Source: ZYF759 sp046297455 (GTDB lineage: Bacteria > Pseudomonadota > Alphaproteobacteria > Rhizobiales > Rhizobiaceae). From it: a stretch of DNA of 64,000 bases. Below, piece after piece: positions 19,586-29,015 of the stretch. The translations under genes and the position numbers were made by a program. The DNA lies in contig JBKBIT010000011.1 of assembly GCA_046297455.1 (NCBI GenBank), positions 1 to 64,000 on the forward strand, read 5' to 3'. Under the pieces are notes generated by a model that was given only the letters and a program-made list of their open reading frames with translations, was not told the DNA's origin and searched no databases. Every line of letters starts with the position of its first letter. Positions within the stretch are counted from its first letter, which is position 1.

Positions 19586-19802
19586 GCACGACCACCGAGC
19601 CCACGATGGCGCCCAGGAAGCCGGCCGCCTCACCCTCGCCGTACCAGCCGATTTCCTGGCCGACCCAGGTTGCGACAACGGCGCCAAGGACGCCCAGGAT
19701 CGTCGTGATGATGAAGCCGCGCGGATGATTGTCGCCGGGCGTCACCAGCTTGGCGACAACCCCGGCGAAGAAGCCGATCACGATGGTCCAGACGATTGAC
19801 AT
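19554..19802 (-). CDS. GlsB/YeaQ/YmgE-family small membrane protein
   Basis: An 82-residue protein with three hydrophobic segments, starting MSIVWTIVIGFFAGVVAKLV and containing TPGDNHPRGFIITTILGVLG, the family signature (transglycosylase-associated, Gly-rich). Members are often stress induced; function is unclear. GGAGGG lies four bases before the ATG. Its 3' end overlaps the metallophosphoesterase tail by 32 bases on the opposite strand. Confidence 0.9.
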   Translation of the reverse strand: MSIVWTIVIGFFAGVVAKLVTPGDNHPRGFIITTILGVLGAVVATWVGQEIGWYGEGEAAGFLGAIVGSVVVLSVWGAVRRA

Positions 19803-19869
19803 TCCACCCTCCAAGAAGTGCTGATCGCACATAACGCGTTTGTCCTGGCAGCGTTGCGTCGCGCTGCGC

Positions 19870-21048
19870 TTAGCTCCCCTGCCCGGCTCTGCCCTCAATC
19901 TGGGCCAGAACCACTTCGCCGGCGATCTCGCGCGCAGGGCGATCGGTGGACAGCGCCGCGCGCACCTGTTGAAAGCCATCCATCTGCGCTCGCCTTGCCG
20001 GCGTATCCTGCCACAACTGCTCGATCTCGCGCACCAGACGCGCAGGGCGCAGATATTCGTCGTAATATTCCGGCACGATGACGCGGTCAGCAATCAGGTT
20101 GGGCAGTGCGCCTGCCCACGTCGTGATGAGCCGCCTCGCCTGGCGCATCATCCAGTCAGTCCGGTAGCAGGAAATCAATGGCACGCCAGCCAGCGCAAGT
20201 TCGAGCGTCACCGTTCCGGAAGCAGCCAATGCCACATCGGCAGCGGCAAAGGCCTCCCATTTCGCCTGGTCGCCGATCACGATGCTTGGACGTACCGGCC
20301 AATTGACAGCGGCCTGCTCGATCGATTCCCGCAATTTCGGGAGCGTGGGAACGATGATGCTAAATTCGTTGCCTCGGTCGGCAAGCAGTTTCACTGTCTG
20401 GCCGAAAGGATCCAGCAACCGGGCCACCTCCGATCGCCGCGATCCGGGCAGCACCAGAAGTGTCGGCGGGCTACCGCCGGGCTTCCGGCTTTCCCTTGAT
20501 AGGGCAATGTCGAGAACTGCCGGATGACTGGCCAACCTGTGACCGACAAAGGTTCCAGGCGGTCCATCGAGCCTTTCGAGCTCGGCCGGTTCGAAGGGCA
20601 ACAGACAAAGCACATGGTCGACTTGCGTCTTCATTTTGGGCGCACGCCACGGCGCCCACCCCCAAACACTCGGACAGACATAGTGGATGATGGGTACCGT
20701 TGGCGCTCGAGCCCTGATGCGACCTGCAACCCGCAAACAGAACGCCGGGCTGTCGATGGTCAGTACGCAATCCGGTTCGAATTCGGCGATCGCATGGGCC
20801 ACCTGACCGATCCGCTTCAACAGCCGTGGCAGATCCCTGATCACGGCGGATATGCCTATCAGCGCGATTTCTGAGCCATCGAACAGTGGCTTGAGGCCTT
20901 TCGCCTCGAGATGGCGTCCGCCAACGCCACAAAGCATGATGTCGCGGCCCGTTCGTTTGCGCAATTCGTCGACAAGATCGGCCGCCAGCAAATCGCCGGA
21001 CTCTTCGCCCGCTACGATACCGATACGGAGCGGTCGGGACCCGTTCAT
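19870..21048 (-). CDS. lpxB: Lipid-A-disaccharide synthase
   Basis: A GT19 glycosyltransferase that joins UDP-2,3-diacylglucosamine and lipid X into the lipid A disaccharide. It is 392 residues. Visible signatures: GIVAGEESGDLLAADLV at the N-terminus, CVLTIDSPAFCLRVAGRIR, HYVCPSVWGWAPWRAPKM and FVGHRLA, and the donor-site LALAGVPLISCYRTD. Its ATG overlaps the lpxI stop by four bases (ATGA). It ends the bamA-lpxD-fabZ-lpxA-lpxI-lpxB run. Confidence 0.97.
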   Translation of the reverse strand: MNGSRPLRIGIVAGEESGDLLAADLVDELRKRTGRDIMLCGVGGRHLEAKGLKPLFDGSEIALIGISAVIRDLPRLLKRIGQVAHAIAEFEPDCVLTIDSPAFCLRVAGRIRARAPTVPIIHYVCPSVWGWAPWRAPKMKTQVDHVLCLLPFEPAELERLDGPPGTFVGHRLASHPAVLDIALSRESRKPGGSPPTLLVLPGSRRSEVARLLDPFGQTVKLLADRGNEFSIIVPTLPKLRESIEQAAVNWPVRPSIVIGDQAKWEAFAAADVALAASGTVTLELALAGVPLISCYRTDWMMRQARRLITTWAGALPNLIADRVIVPEYYDEYLRPARLVREIEQLWQDTPARRAQMDGFQQVRAALSTDRPAREIAGEVVLAQIEGRAGQGS

Positions 21049-21935
21049 TCACGTCCCTCCCTGTGCCGTCCGACGACGAAAAGTCCGAGTTCATCGGCAC
21101 GAGCGATCACTCCTGCGGCGTCGAGAACCAACGTGCGGCCAGCTTCTACTGCGATACCAGTCAAGCCTGCCTTGTGCGCGCCATCGACCGTGCCTGGGCC
21201 GATGGCCGGCAAGTCTGTGCGAACCTCCTGTCCTGGCTTCGAGCACTTGACCAGGACCCCGCCCGCACGGCTGGCAAGCCGCCCATGCCCTCGCATTCCG
21301 GCCATCCGCGCCAGAAGCCCATCTGTGCCTTCGATACCCTCCAGAGCGACGGCCCTGCCGCCGACGGCAATGGCCGCCTGACCGACGTCGAGGCGACCGA
21401 TAGCGGTTGCCGCCTCGAATGCAGCTTCGATGTCGCGCTCATCGTTGCGGGTAGGTACCCGGCTGGTCAGCGCGCCGAGCGGCGCCAGCAGGTCCGGCAG
21501 AATTTCGTGGGCCCCCAGCACGGTAAAGCCGCTTGCTTCCAGCTCCATGACAATGGCCCGCAACAGCGCATCGTCCCCGCGACCCATCACCTGAAGGATT
21601 TTTGGGATGAGCCTGAGCATACGAAGGCGCCATCTCATCCGTGACAGGGCCGGCCGCCGCTTCACTTCTCCAGCGAACACGACGTGGCTGGCGCCCCCGC
21701 GGCGCAGAAGCGGTATCAGGTCGCCGAAGGCCTCCAGCTGCAGCTCAGCCGTCTCGGAACCGGAGAAATCCACAGGCCGCGCTTCCCCTTCCAGAAGGAT
21801 CACGAAAGGCGCGTGGCCAGCCGCCACAAGTCCGCCGACAACTTCGATCGGAAGCGCGCCGCCGCCAGCGACGACGGCCACCCGCTCGCCCGTGGCCAGC
21901 GCGTGGATGGTCGGCCGATCAGGCCTCATCCGCAT
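21045..21935 (-). CDS. lpxI: UDP-2,3-diacylglucosamine pyrophosphatase LpxI
   Basis: LpxI (formerly DUF1009) cleaves UDP-2,3-diacylglucosamine to lipid X; alphaproteobacteria use it in place of LpxH. It is 296 residues from the start chosen. Signatures: VAVVAGGGALPIEV, HVVFAGEVKRRP, ILQVMGRGDDALLRAIV and the C-terminal block GMRGHGRLASRAGGVLVK with GQEVRTDLPAIGPGTV. ATGs at 21935 and 21929 both overlap the lpxA end (by 17 or 11 bases). The gene lies between lpxA and lpxB, as usual for this pathway. Confidence 0.95.
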   Translation of the reverse strand: MRMRPDRPTIHALATGERVAVVAGGGALPIEVVGGLVAAGHAPFVILLEGEARPVDFSGSETAELQLEAFGDLIPLLRRGGASHVVFAGEVKRRPALSRMRWRLRMLRLIPKILQVMGRGDDALLRAIVMELEASGFTVLGAHEILPDLLAPLGALTSRVPTRNDERDIEAAFEAATAIGRLDVGQAAIAVGGRAVALEGIEGTDGLLARMAGMRGHGRLASRAGGVLVKCSKPGQEVRTDLPAIGPGTVDGAHKAGLTGIAVEAGRTLVLDAAGVIARADELGLFVVGRHREGRE

Positions 21936-22758
21936 GATCGTCAGCGCCACCGCCCTTGCGGGAAGGGACGACAAGATGACGCTTGCCGTCGGCGGAGAGG
22001 AAGTCGATGATCTCCATCGCAGGCGCAAAGTCGGCGAAATCCTGCGCTGCCTTGGCAAGATTGTCGGCAAAGACCCCGTCATCGGAAAAGATGGCGCGAT
22101 AGGCTTGCCGCATCCGGGCAAGCTCGCTGGCGGACCGACCGGCGCGGCGCAGCCCGATCACGTTAAGCCCGCGAAGGCGCGCCCGATTCCCGACCGCCAT
22201 GCCATAGGGGATCAGATCGCCGACGACTGCCGCCATGCCTGCGATGAAGGCACCCTGGCCGACCCGGACAAACTGGTGAACCGCCGACAACCCCCCGATA
22301 TTGACCCGGTCGCCGAGTTCCACATGACCACCCAGCGAGGCAACGCTGGCCATGACGACGCCATCGCCAACCCGACAGTCATGTCCGATATGAGCGTGGT
22401 TCATGAAGTAGCAGCCGTTGCCGACGCGGGTCTCTCCATGATCCGTGTCGCTGCCGGCATGCATCGTGACCCCTTCCCGGATCGTGCAATCGCGACCGAC
22501 GATCAGTCTTGTGACCGAGCCCTTGTGCTTGAAGTTCTGGGGCGGCGCGCCCAGAACTGCCATCGGGTACACAAGACAGCCCTCGCCAAGCGTCGTCGCG
22601 CCCTGAATGACGACATGGGACATGAGACGGACGCGATCCTTGAGAACGGCGTGAGACGACACATGGCAGAACGGTCCGACGTGAACGCCTTCTCCCAACT
22701 GCGCCCCCGCCTCCACGACGGATGACGGGTGGACGAATGTGCCGGTTGAATCGGCCAT
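21919..22758 (-). CDS. lpxA: UDP-N-acetylglucosamine acyltransferase
   Basis: Catalyses the first acylation of lipid A synthesis, from acyl-ACP to UDP-GlcNAc. It is 279 residues. The left-handed beta-helix runs over roughly the first 190 residues with hexapeptide repeats (VHPSSVVEAGAQLGEGVHVG), and the catalytic His lies in FMNHAHIGHDC. The C-terminal helical part starts RSASELARMRQAYRAIF. The extreme C-terminus (GGGADDHADEA) is polar and extends into lpxI. Five bases after the fabZ stop. Confidence 0.97.
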   Translation of the reverse strand: MADSTGTFVHPSSVVEAGAQLGEGVHVGPFCHVSSHAVLKDRVRLMSHVVIQGATTLGEGCLVYPMAVLGAPPQNFKHKGSVTRLIVGRDCTIREGVTMHAGSDTDHGETRVGNGCYFMNHAHIGHDCRVGDGVVMASVASLGGHVELGDRVNIGGLSAVHQFVRVGQGAFIAGMAAVVGDLIPYGMAVGNRARLRGLNVIGLRRAGRSASELARMRQAYRAIFSDDGVFADNLAKAAQDFADFAPAMEIIDFLSADGKRHLVVPSRKGGGADDHADEA

Positions 22759-22763
22759 GCGGC

Positions 22764-23234
22764 CTACTCCTGCTTGGGTGACATCATGGCCGAAATCTCG
22801 GCCTCGGCGACCTTGCCGCCATCCACGATGCCCTGGCAGGCAAAGCGCCAGATATTGCCGCGCTGCTTCAGCTTCTGCACGTGGATCTCGAGCCTGTCGC
22901 CCGGAACGACCGGCTTGCGAAACTTGGCGCCATCAACCGTCAGGAAATAGACCAGCGAAGGACTGTCACCGCCGTTCTTGCGCATCGAACTGGCAATGCA
23001 GATGGCGCCTGCAGTCTGGGCCATGGCCTCGATGATCAGCACGCCGGGCATCACCGGTTGACCCGGGAAATGCCCCTGGAAATGAGGCTCGTTGATGGTG
23101 ACGTTCTTGATGCCGATGGCCGAGTTGTCGTCGTCGATATCGACCACCCGATCGATCAGCAGGAAGGGATAACGATGCGGCAAAAGCTCCATGAGCCGCA
23201 TGATGTCCATGGTGTCGAGCACATCCTCAGCCAT
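22764..23234 (-). CDS. fabZ: 3-hydroxyacyl-ACP dehydratase FabZ
   Basis: A hot-dog-fold dehydratase that removes water from 3-hydroxyacyl-ACP; it competes with LpxA/LpxD for that substrate, which explains its place in the cluster. It is 156 residues. Motifs: LLPHRYPFLLIDRV, FQGHFPGQPVMPGVLIIEAM with the catalytic His and the following Glu, and FRKPVVPGDRLEI. The ATG lies within the lpxD end, overlapping by eight bases. Confidence 0.97.
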   Translation of the reverse strand: MAEDVLDTMDIMRLMELLPHRYPFLLIDRVVDIDDDNSAIGIKNVTINEPHFQGHFPGQPVMPGVLIIEAMAQTAGAICIASSMRKNGGDSPSLVYFLTVDGAKFRKPVVPGDRLEIHVQKLKQRGNIWRFACQGIVDGGKVAEAEISAMMSPKQE

Positions 23235-24285
23235 TCTTGCTTTCCATATCTTTCGACGCGCCGGCAAGCCGGCTCAGTGTCAGTTGCTCCCGAAAGAAGA
23301 CCTTCAGCGGCTTGGCGGGGGTCCCCGCCCAACGCTGCCCGGCCGGTATATCATGCATGAGACCGCTGGAGGCTGCCAGTGCCGCGCCGTCGCCTATGGT
23401 GACGTGATCGGCAATGCCGACCCCGCCGCCAAGCATCACCCTGTCTCCCAGCACCACCGAACCCGAGAGCCCGCAATTGCCGGCCACCACGCAATGACGC
23501 CCGATCCGGCAGTTGTGCGCGATCTGCACGAGATTGTCGATCTTGGTTCCCTCCCCGATGATCGTGTCGCCCAGCGCGCCCCGATCCACGGTCGTGTTGG
23601 CCCCGATCTCGACGTCGTCCTGGATGACGACCCGCCCCAGCTGCGGCATCTTTTCAAGCCCGCGGGCGCCCGGCACGTAACCAAAGCCATCCTGCCCGAT
23701 CCGGCTTCCCGGCCCGAGTATAACGCGATCTCCGATCACGGCGCATTGAACGGACGAACCCACACCGACAAATGAGTCGCGCCCGATGCGGCAATGGGCG
23801 CCAATGACGGCATGGGAGGCCACGATCGTTCCGCGCCCGATAGCGACATCGGGGCCGATCACGGCTCCCGGCTCCACGATCACTCCGTCTTCGAGCGATG
23901 CAGAGGCGTCCACATGGGCCGCTGCGGAGATACCGGTCTCGCCGGTCAGCGTTCCGGGCCGTGCTGCCGAGGGAAACAGCAGGCGAGCAACCTGGGCGAA
24001 GGCAGCCTTTGGATTGTCGACCGTCAGGACGGCAACCCCATCCGGGGCAAGCCTGGCATCACGGGGGGAACAGAGAAGAGCGGCCGCCTGGAATGTACCA
24101 CGATCATTGCCGTGGCTCTTGGCATCCAGAAATACCAGCATCCCCTGGCCGCCCTCAGGAAGGCCTGTCACACCGACAATTGCATTACTGGCCAGAGCCG
24201 GGTCGGTGAGTTCCGCGCCGGTCATCGCCGCAACTTCGCCAGCGGTCAATGACCGCGACGGCTCGAAAAATGCCGGATCTTTCAT
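23227..24285 (-). CDS. lpxD: UDP-3-O-(3-hydroxyacyl)glucosamine N-acyltransferase
   Basis: Adds the N-linked acyl chain in lipid A synthesis. It is 352 residues: an N-terminal uridine-binding domain (about 1-115), a left-handed beta-helix of hexapeptide repeats (about 120-310; for example GVIVEPGAVIGPDVAIG), and a C-terminal helix. The catalytic His lies in VQIAHNCRIGRHCVV. The gene follows bamA by 51 bases and overlaps fabZ by eight bases. Confidence 0.97.
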   Translation of the reverse strand: MKDPAFFEPSRSLTAGEVAAMTGAELTDPALASNAIVGVTGLPEGGQGMLVFLDAKSHGNDRGTFQAAALLCSPRDARLAPDGVAVLTVDNPKAAFAQVARLLFPSAARPGTLTGETGISAAAHVDASASLEDGVIVEPGAVIGPDVAIGRGTIVASHAVIGAHCRIGRDSFVGVGSSVQCAVIGDRVILGPGSRIGQDGFGYVPGARGLEKMPQLGRVVIQDDVEIGANTTVDRGALGDTIIGEGTKIDNLVQIAHNCRIGRHCVVAGNCGLSGSVVLGDRVMLGGGVGIADHVTIGDGAALAASSGLMHDIPAGQRWAGTPAKPLKVFFREQLTLSRLAGASKDMESKNG

Positions 24286-24336
24286 GCCTGCCTTTTGTTC
24301 CGGGCCAGAATTGGCCCGGAAGCAATCTACACGGGA

Positions 24337-26721
24337 TCAGAACCGGGTCGAGATGCCAAAGTTGATGTTCTGGACCCGGTCACCCGGCTGCTTCAGCACC
24401 GGCACCGCGTAGTCGATACGAAGCGGACCAAAGGGCGAGGCCCAGAGGATGCCCGCGCCGACCGATGCGCGCCATGCCATCGACGTGCCCGTCACGCCAG
24501 GCTGTCCTGCAAACGGGCTACCATACAGCGTGGCGGCGTCCGCGAAAACCGCGCCCCTGAGGCCAAAGTCCCTTGGCAGCGCCGGAAGCGGGAACTGCGC
24601 CTCCGCCGAACCGTGGAAGTATGTCGTGCCGCCGAGATGCTGGTTACGCACGCCGACCGTGTCGTAGGGGCCGATTCCATTGAAATCGAAGCCGCGAATG
24701 ATGCGGTCGCTGCTGGTGAACAGGTCGAAAATCCGAAGCTGCCCGCCCGCGATGGTGGCCACGTGTCCACCACCGGCGGTGAGCACGCCTACCACGTCCA
24801 GTTCATCACTGAGCGTATGGTAGTAGCTACCGCGACCGGTGACCTTCACGAAGCGCGCATCACCGCCAAGACCTGCGATCTCGGCATTGACCGTCGCAAA
24901 GATGCCGCTGCGCGGATTCTGCATGTTGTCGATCGTGTTGTAGGTCAGGCCAGTGCTGACCGATGACCGCATCCATGTGCCTTGGTTCACGGCCTGCGCG
25001 ATGAAGCGCGACACGTTACAATTTGCGGGAACTACGGGACCCACGCAGGGGATCGCGCCGCTTCTGTAGCGGTAGCGTTCCTGCACCAGATTGTAGGCCA
25101 CGTTGAAGGTCAGGGCCTGCGTTATCGGCAAGCCGAACCGAACCGTGCCGCCAGTCGTCTCGCTGTTGTAGTTGGAGTCGGAGAAGCTGCGGGTGTTGTG
25201 GAAGAGATCGAAGCCCGCCGATATCCGCTGCCCAAGGAAGTAAGGCTCGGTGAAGGACAACGAATAGTCACGCGAATTGCGTCCACCGCCTGCCGAGACC
25301 CGGATAGCCTGGCCACGACCGAGGAAGTTGCGCTCGGAAACCGAACCTTCGACCGAGAAGCCACGGCTCGCGGGATCGCCACCGGTCGTGTAGCCACCAC
25401 CGATAGAGAACTCGCCGGTCGACTTCTCAACCACATCGACAATCAGCACCACCTGGTCGCCAGCAGAACCCGGCGCTGTGGAGATGTTGATGCTTTCGAA
25501 GAAATCGAGTGCCTCGAGACGGCGACGCGCACGCTGCACCAGCACCTGATTGAAGGCATCACCCTCAACGAGATCGAACTCGCGACGGATCACGTAATCG
25601 CGCGTCCGCAGGTTGCCGCGGATCTCGATGCGCTCAACATAGGCTCGCTGTCCCTGATCGATCTGGAACACGATCGAAATGGTGCGATTGTTGAAGTCGC
25701 GATCGCCACGCGGCGTAACCTCGGCAAACGGATAACCCAGCCCGGCCAGGTGCTCGGCCAGCGCCTCCAGCGAATTCTCCACCTCGTTTGCACGATAGGT
25801 GCCGCCTTCGCGAGTGCTCAGCAGACGGCGCAGGTTTGCCGAATCAACGCCCGGGATCGTGCTTTCGATCTCGATAGAGCCGTAGGAATAGCGCTCACCC
25901 TCATCGACGGTGAAGGTGATTGTGTATTCGTTGCGCACCTCGTCCAACTCGCCGAACGACGATACGACATAGAAATCCGCATAACCGCGATTGTAATAGA
26001 AACGGCGCAGCGCTTCCTCGTCGGCGCGGAGGCGATCCTCGTCATAGATGTCGTTGCGGGTCAGCCAGGACAGGATATTCGACTGCTTGGTCGTGATGAC
26101 GTCCCGCAGACGGCCATCGGAAAATGCCGAGTTGCCAACGAAGTTGATCGAACCGATCTTGGTGCGGCCGCCTTCCTGAATGTCGTAGATTATATTGACG
26201 CGGTTGCCGCCGATATTGACGACGTCATAGGTGATCACCACGTCGCCTCGACCTGTGCGCGCATAGGCAGCACGGATGCCTTCGACGTCCGACTGCAACG
26301 CTGCTTCCGAATAGGCGCTGCGCGGCTGAAGCCGGGTCGCGGCCACCAACTGGTTGTCCCGCACGCGTCTGTTGCCGCGGAAAACGACCTGGTTGACGAT
26401 CGAGTATTCGGCGACCTGAACGACCAGCGTTCCGCCGGACTGCGTGATGCGCACATCGGAAAACAGGCCGGTCGCGAAAAGGCGCTTTACCGCTTCGTCG
26501 ATATCCGCGTTGGAGAACTGACGTCCGGGCACGATTCCGACATAGTCACGAATCGTAGCTGCCTCGACCCGCTCGTTGCCCCGAACAGAAATGTTGGAAA
26601 CGACAGCGGCGACGGCCTGCGTCACGCCGGCAAACTGCACGACCCCCGCGCCCGAAAAAATCAATCCGGCCGTAATTGCTGCCGCAGAAACGGCGGCCCT
26701 CAAACTGGAAGTGGCCTTCAT
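24337..26721 (-). CDS. bamA: Outer membrane protein assembly factor BamA
   Basis: The central Omp85 protein that inserts beta-barrels into the outer membrane. It is 794 residues: signal peptide (about 1-38, ending AVAA), five POTRA domains (about 40-430; for example VSNISVRGNERVEAATIRDY and VEIRGNLRTRDYVIRREFDL-like repeats), then the 16-strand barrel with the conserved lid-lock motif IIRGFDFNGIGP and the C-terminal NFGISTRF ending in Phe. The start MKATSSLRAAV begins the signal peptide. A 203-base gap to rseP leaves room for its own promoter. Confidence 0.97.
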   Translation of the reverse strand: MKATSSLRAAVSAAAITAGLIFSGAGVVQFAGVTQAVAAVVSNISVRGNERVEAATIRDYVGIVPGRQFSNADIDEAVKRLFATGLFSDVRITQSGGTLVVQVAEYSIVNQVVFRGNRRVRDNQLVAATRLQPRSAYSEAALQSDVEGIRAAYARTGRGDVVITYDVVNIGGNRVNIIYDIQEGGRTKIGSINFVGNSAFSDGRLRDVITTKQSNILSWLTRNDIYDEDRLRADEEALRRFYYNRGYADFYVVSSFGELDEVRNEYTITFTVDEGERYSYGSIEIESTIPGVDSANLRRLLSTREGGTYRANEVENSLEALAEHLAGLGYPFAEVTPRGDRDFNNRTISIVFQIDQGQRAYVERIEIRGNLRTRDYVIRREFDLVEGDAFNQVLVQRARRRLEALDFFESINISTAPGSAGDQVVLIVDVVEKSTGEFSIGGGYTTGGDPASRGFSVEGSVSERNFLGRGQAIRVSAGGGRNSRDYSLSFTEPYFLGQRISAGFDLFHNTRSFSDSNYNSETTGGTVRFGLPITQALTFNVAYNLVQERYRYRSGAIPCVGPVVPANCNVSRFIAQAVNQGTWMRSSVSTGLTYNTIDNMQNPRSGIFATVNAEIAGLGGDARFVKVTGRGSYYHTLSDELDVVGVLTAGGGHVATIAGGQLRIFDLFTSSDRIIRGFDFNGIGPYDTVGVRNQHLGGTTYFHGSAEAQFPLPALPRDFGLRGAVFADAATLYGSPFAGQPGVTGTSMAWRASVGAGILWASPFGPLRIDYAVPVLKQPGDRVQNINFGISTRF

Positions 26722-26924
26722 CTGATGCTCAAACCCTATTCTCGATGTCCCCACGGCGAGAAGTCCGGACGCCACGGCATTAATGGGCTACCGTAATAGC
26801 CGGATTTTCTCCACAAGCAAGGGAAACGGTTAAATCCCATTTACTAATCGGCAGGGCGTGGCATTCGTGACACGCCAATCCGGGAGCATGGTAAACGAGC
26901 ACTCAACGCCCGCCTGCGGGCCAC

Positions 26925-28064
26925 TCAGCAACCAAAGATATCGTTCCAGAACACGAAAACCATGAAACCCAGCACCAACAGCAGTCCCACTCTGTAGACG
27001 GCTTCCATGACATTTTCAGAGACCGGTCGTCGCAAGACGGCCTCCAGCCCATAGAACACAAGGTGGCCGCCATCCAGCGGCGGGATGGGAAGCAGGTTGA
27101 GAATGCCGATGCCAACCGACAGCAAGGCCACCAGCTGGACCAGCCATACGAACCCGAGAGAGGCCGCCTGCCCCGACATTTCCGCGATTCGCACCGGCCC
27201 GCCCAATTGGCATCGATCCTCGCGCCCGACGACGAAACGCTGCAGGAACTGACCCGTACGCTGGATGATGTGTCCAGTCTCGACGACGCCCTGCACCAAT
27301 GCTTCGGCCGGATTGTAGGTGATCAGACGCGGCTGTCCCATTTCCTCGTTATTGACCACGCCGATGGCCCCTATCCGGATCGTGTTGCCAAGCGCGTCGG
27401 TCTGTTCAAAAAGCTCGGGCGTGGCCACAAGCTCGACTTCCTCGCCGTCTCGAAGCATCACGAAGGTCAACTCGTCACCGGCGCGACCGGACACCAGCCG
27501 CTGCACGTCCGTGAATGTCTGAACCCGGGACCCGTTGACCGATACGAAACGGTCACCCGGCAGAAAGCCGGCAGCCTCGGCGGGGCTGTCGGCACGCACT
27601 TCTGCCACGGTGGGCTCCGTGACCATCTTTCCGTAAAGCGCGAACATCACCGTAAAGACGGCTATCGTTAAAAGGAAATTTGCCATTGGCCCGGCAACCA
27701 CAGTCGCCGCACGTTTCCAAACCGGCTGCAGATGAAACGCCTGCGCCCTTTCTTCCTTGGAAAGCGCTTCGGTGGCTTCCTGGCTGGGCTCGCTGGTCAC
27801 GGCCATATCGCCGACAAACTTGACGTAACCGCCAAGCGGTATCGCGGAAAGCTTCCAGCGCGTTCCCTTTCGATCCGTGAAACCGACAAGTTCCGGGCCG
27901 AAACCTATCGAGAATGCGCGCACGCCGATGCCGCACCAGCGCCCAACGAGATAGTGCCCCATCTCGTGCACGAAGACGACTACGGTCAAAACGAACAGGA
28001 ACGGCACAAGGATGCCCAATAGCAGTCCCTGGGTGCCGAATATTCCTGCAAGCAATTCGCCCAT
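26925..28064 (-). CDS. rseP: Site-2 intramembrane zinc metalloprotease RseP
   Basis: Cleaves membrane proteins within the bilayer, in other bacteria anti-sigma factors during envelope stress. It is 379 residues. The zinc site is VFVHEMGHYLVGR near the N-terminus and the second active-site motif LLPIPPLDGGHLV near the C-terminus; one PDZ domain lies at about 125-200 (SPAEAAGFLPGDRFVSVNG). The ATG at 28064 is preferred to an in-frame GTG one codon earlier. Gene order uppS-cdsA-rseP-bamA is conserved. Confidence 0.96.
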   Translation of the reverse strand: MGELLAGIFGTQGLLLGILVPFLFVLTVVVFVHEMGHYLVGRWCGIGVRAFSIGFGPELVGFTDRKGTRWKLSAIPLGGYVKFVGDMAVTSEPSQEATEALSKEERAQAFHLQPVWKRAATVVAGPMANFLLTIAVFTVMFALYGKMVTEPTVAEVRADSPAEAAGFLPGDRFVSVNGSRVQTFTDVQRLVSGRAGDELTFVMLRDGEEVELVATPELFEQTDALGNTIRIGAIGVVNNEEMGQPRLITYNPAEALVQGVVETGHIIQRTGQFLQRFVVGREDRCQLGGPVRIAEMSGQAASLGFVWLVQLVALLSVGIGILNLLPIPPLDGGHLVFYGLEAVLRRPVSENVMEAVYRVGLLLVLGFMVFVFWNDIFGC

Positions 28065-28151
28065 CACGTTTCCCGCTGTCTCGTCCTGTGCCCAGGATCA
28101 CATTCTAGTATCGGATAGCCAACGACAGGGCCTCGCAGTTTCGGTCCCGTT

Positions 28152-29015
28152 CTAGCCTGCCGCGAAGAGCGCATGAGCCGGTGATCCCGGTCCGGCAAGC
28201 ACGGCGCCCATGACATAGAATGTGACCGCTGCCGCCACAAGGCTGTCGACCCGGTCCATGACGCCACCGTGACCGGGAATGAGGTTGCTGGAGTCCTTCA
28301 CGGCGAAACGGCGTTTAAGGTGCGATTCGAACAGGTCTCCGCACTGGGACACGATCGACAGGACGAAAGCCATCAGAACGAACACTGGAAGCCCCACAAC
28401 CCTGTCGGCAAACATGGCGACAACCAAGCCACCAATCGCCCCGCCGATCGCGCCGCCGACTGCCCCGCTCCAAGTCTTGCCGGGCGATATGCGGGGTGCC
28501 AGTTTGGCGCCGCCTATGGCTCTGCCGACGAAATAGGCTGCAATATCGGTTACCCAGACAGTCGCGAAGAGGAACAGCAGGGCCCACAGCCCCGCCGTGT
28601 CTCCACCGCGCAGCATGGCAAGCGCGATGGCGCCGAGCCCTGCATAGAGAAGCCCGCTGGGCGGCCAGTAGGCGCGTTGCCCAAAACTGGCCTCCACAAA
28701 AACCAGTGACGCTCCAACAAGCAGACCCGCCAGGACTAAGGCCGGCGACAGGTTGGCAACCAGCATCAGCATGACGACGCCAAGCAAGCCTGCCACCATC
28801 CAGTGCCGACGTGTCCAGTCACGCCCGGCGGTGATCGTCAGCCATTCGTAGACGATCGCCAAAGCCATCACTGCGGCGAACAGGCGAAAAGCCAGTCCAC
28901 CGACCCACGTCACCGACAAAACGATGATGGCCAGTACCACGCCCGAGATGACACGAAGTTGCAAATTGCTTGGACCGGAAGGTTGCACCGGGCCGCTGGA
29001 TCCGGAGGCCGCCAT
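28152..29015 (-). CDS. cdsA: Phosphatidate cytidylyltransferase
   Basis: Makes CDP-diacylglycerol from phosphatidate and CTP, the branch point of phospholipid synthesis. It is a 287-residue inner-membrane protein with about eight hydrophobic segments. The C-terminal signature is SQCGDLFESHLKRRF, then KDSSNLIPGHGGVMDRVDS. The ATG shares a base with the uppS stop codon (TAATG), implying coupling. Confidence 0.96.
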   Translation of the reverse strand: MAASGSSGPVQPSGPSNLQLRVISGVVLAIIVLSVTWVGGLAFRLFAAVMALAIVYEWLTITAGRDWTRRHWMVAGLLGVVMLMLVANLSPALVLAGLLVGASLVFVEASFGQRAYWPPSGLLYAGLGAIALAMLRGGDTAGLWALLFLFATVWVTDIAAYFVGRAIGGAKLAPRISPGKTWSGAVGGAIGGAIGGLVVAMFADRVVGLPVFVLMAFVLSIVSQCGDLFESHLKRRFAVKDSSNLIPGHGGVMDRVDSLVAAAVTFYVMGAVLAGPGSPAHALFAAG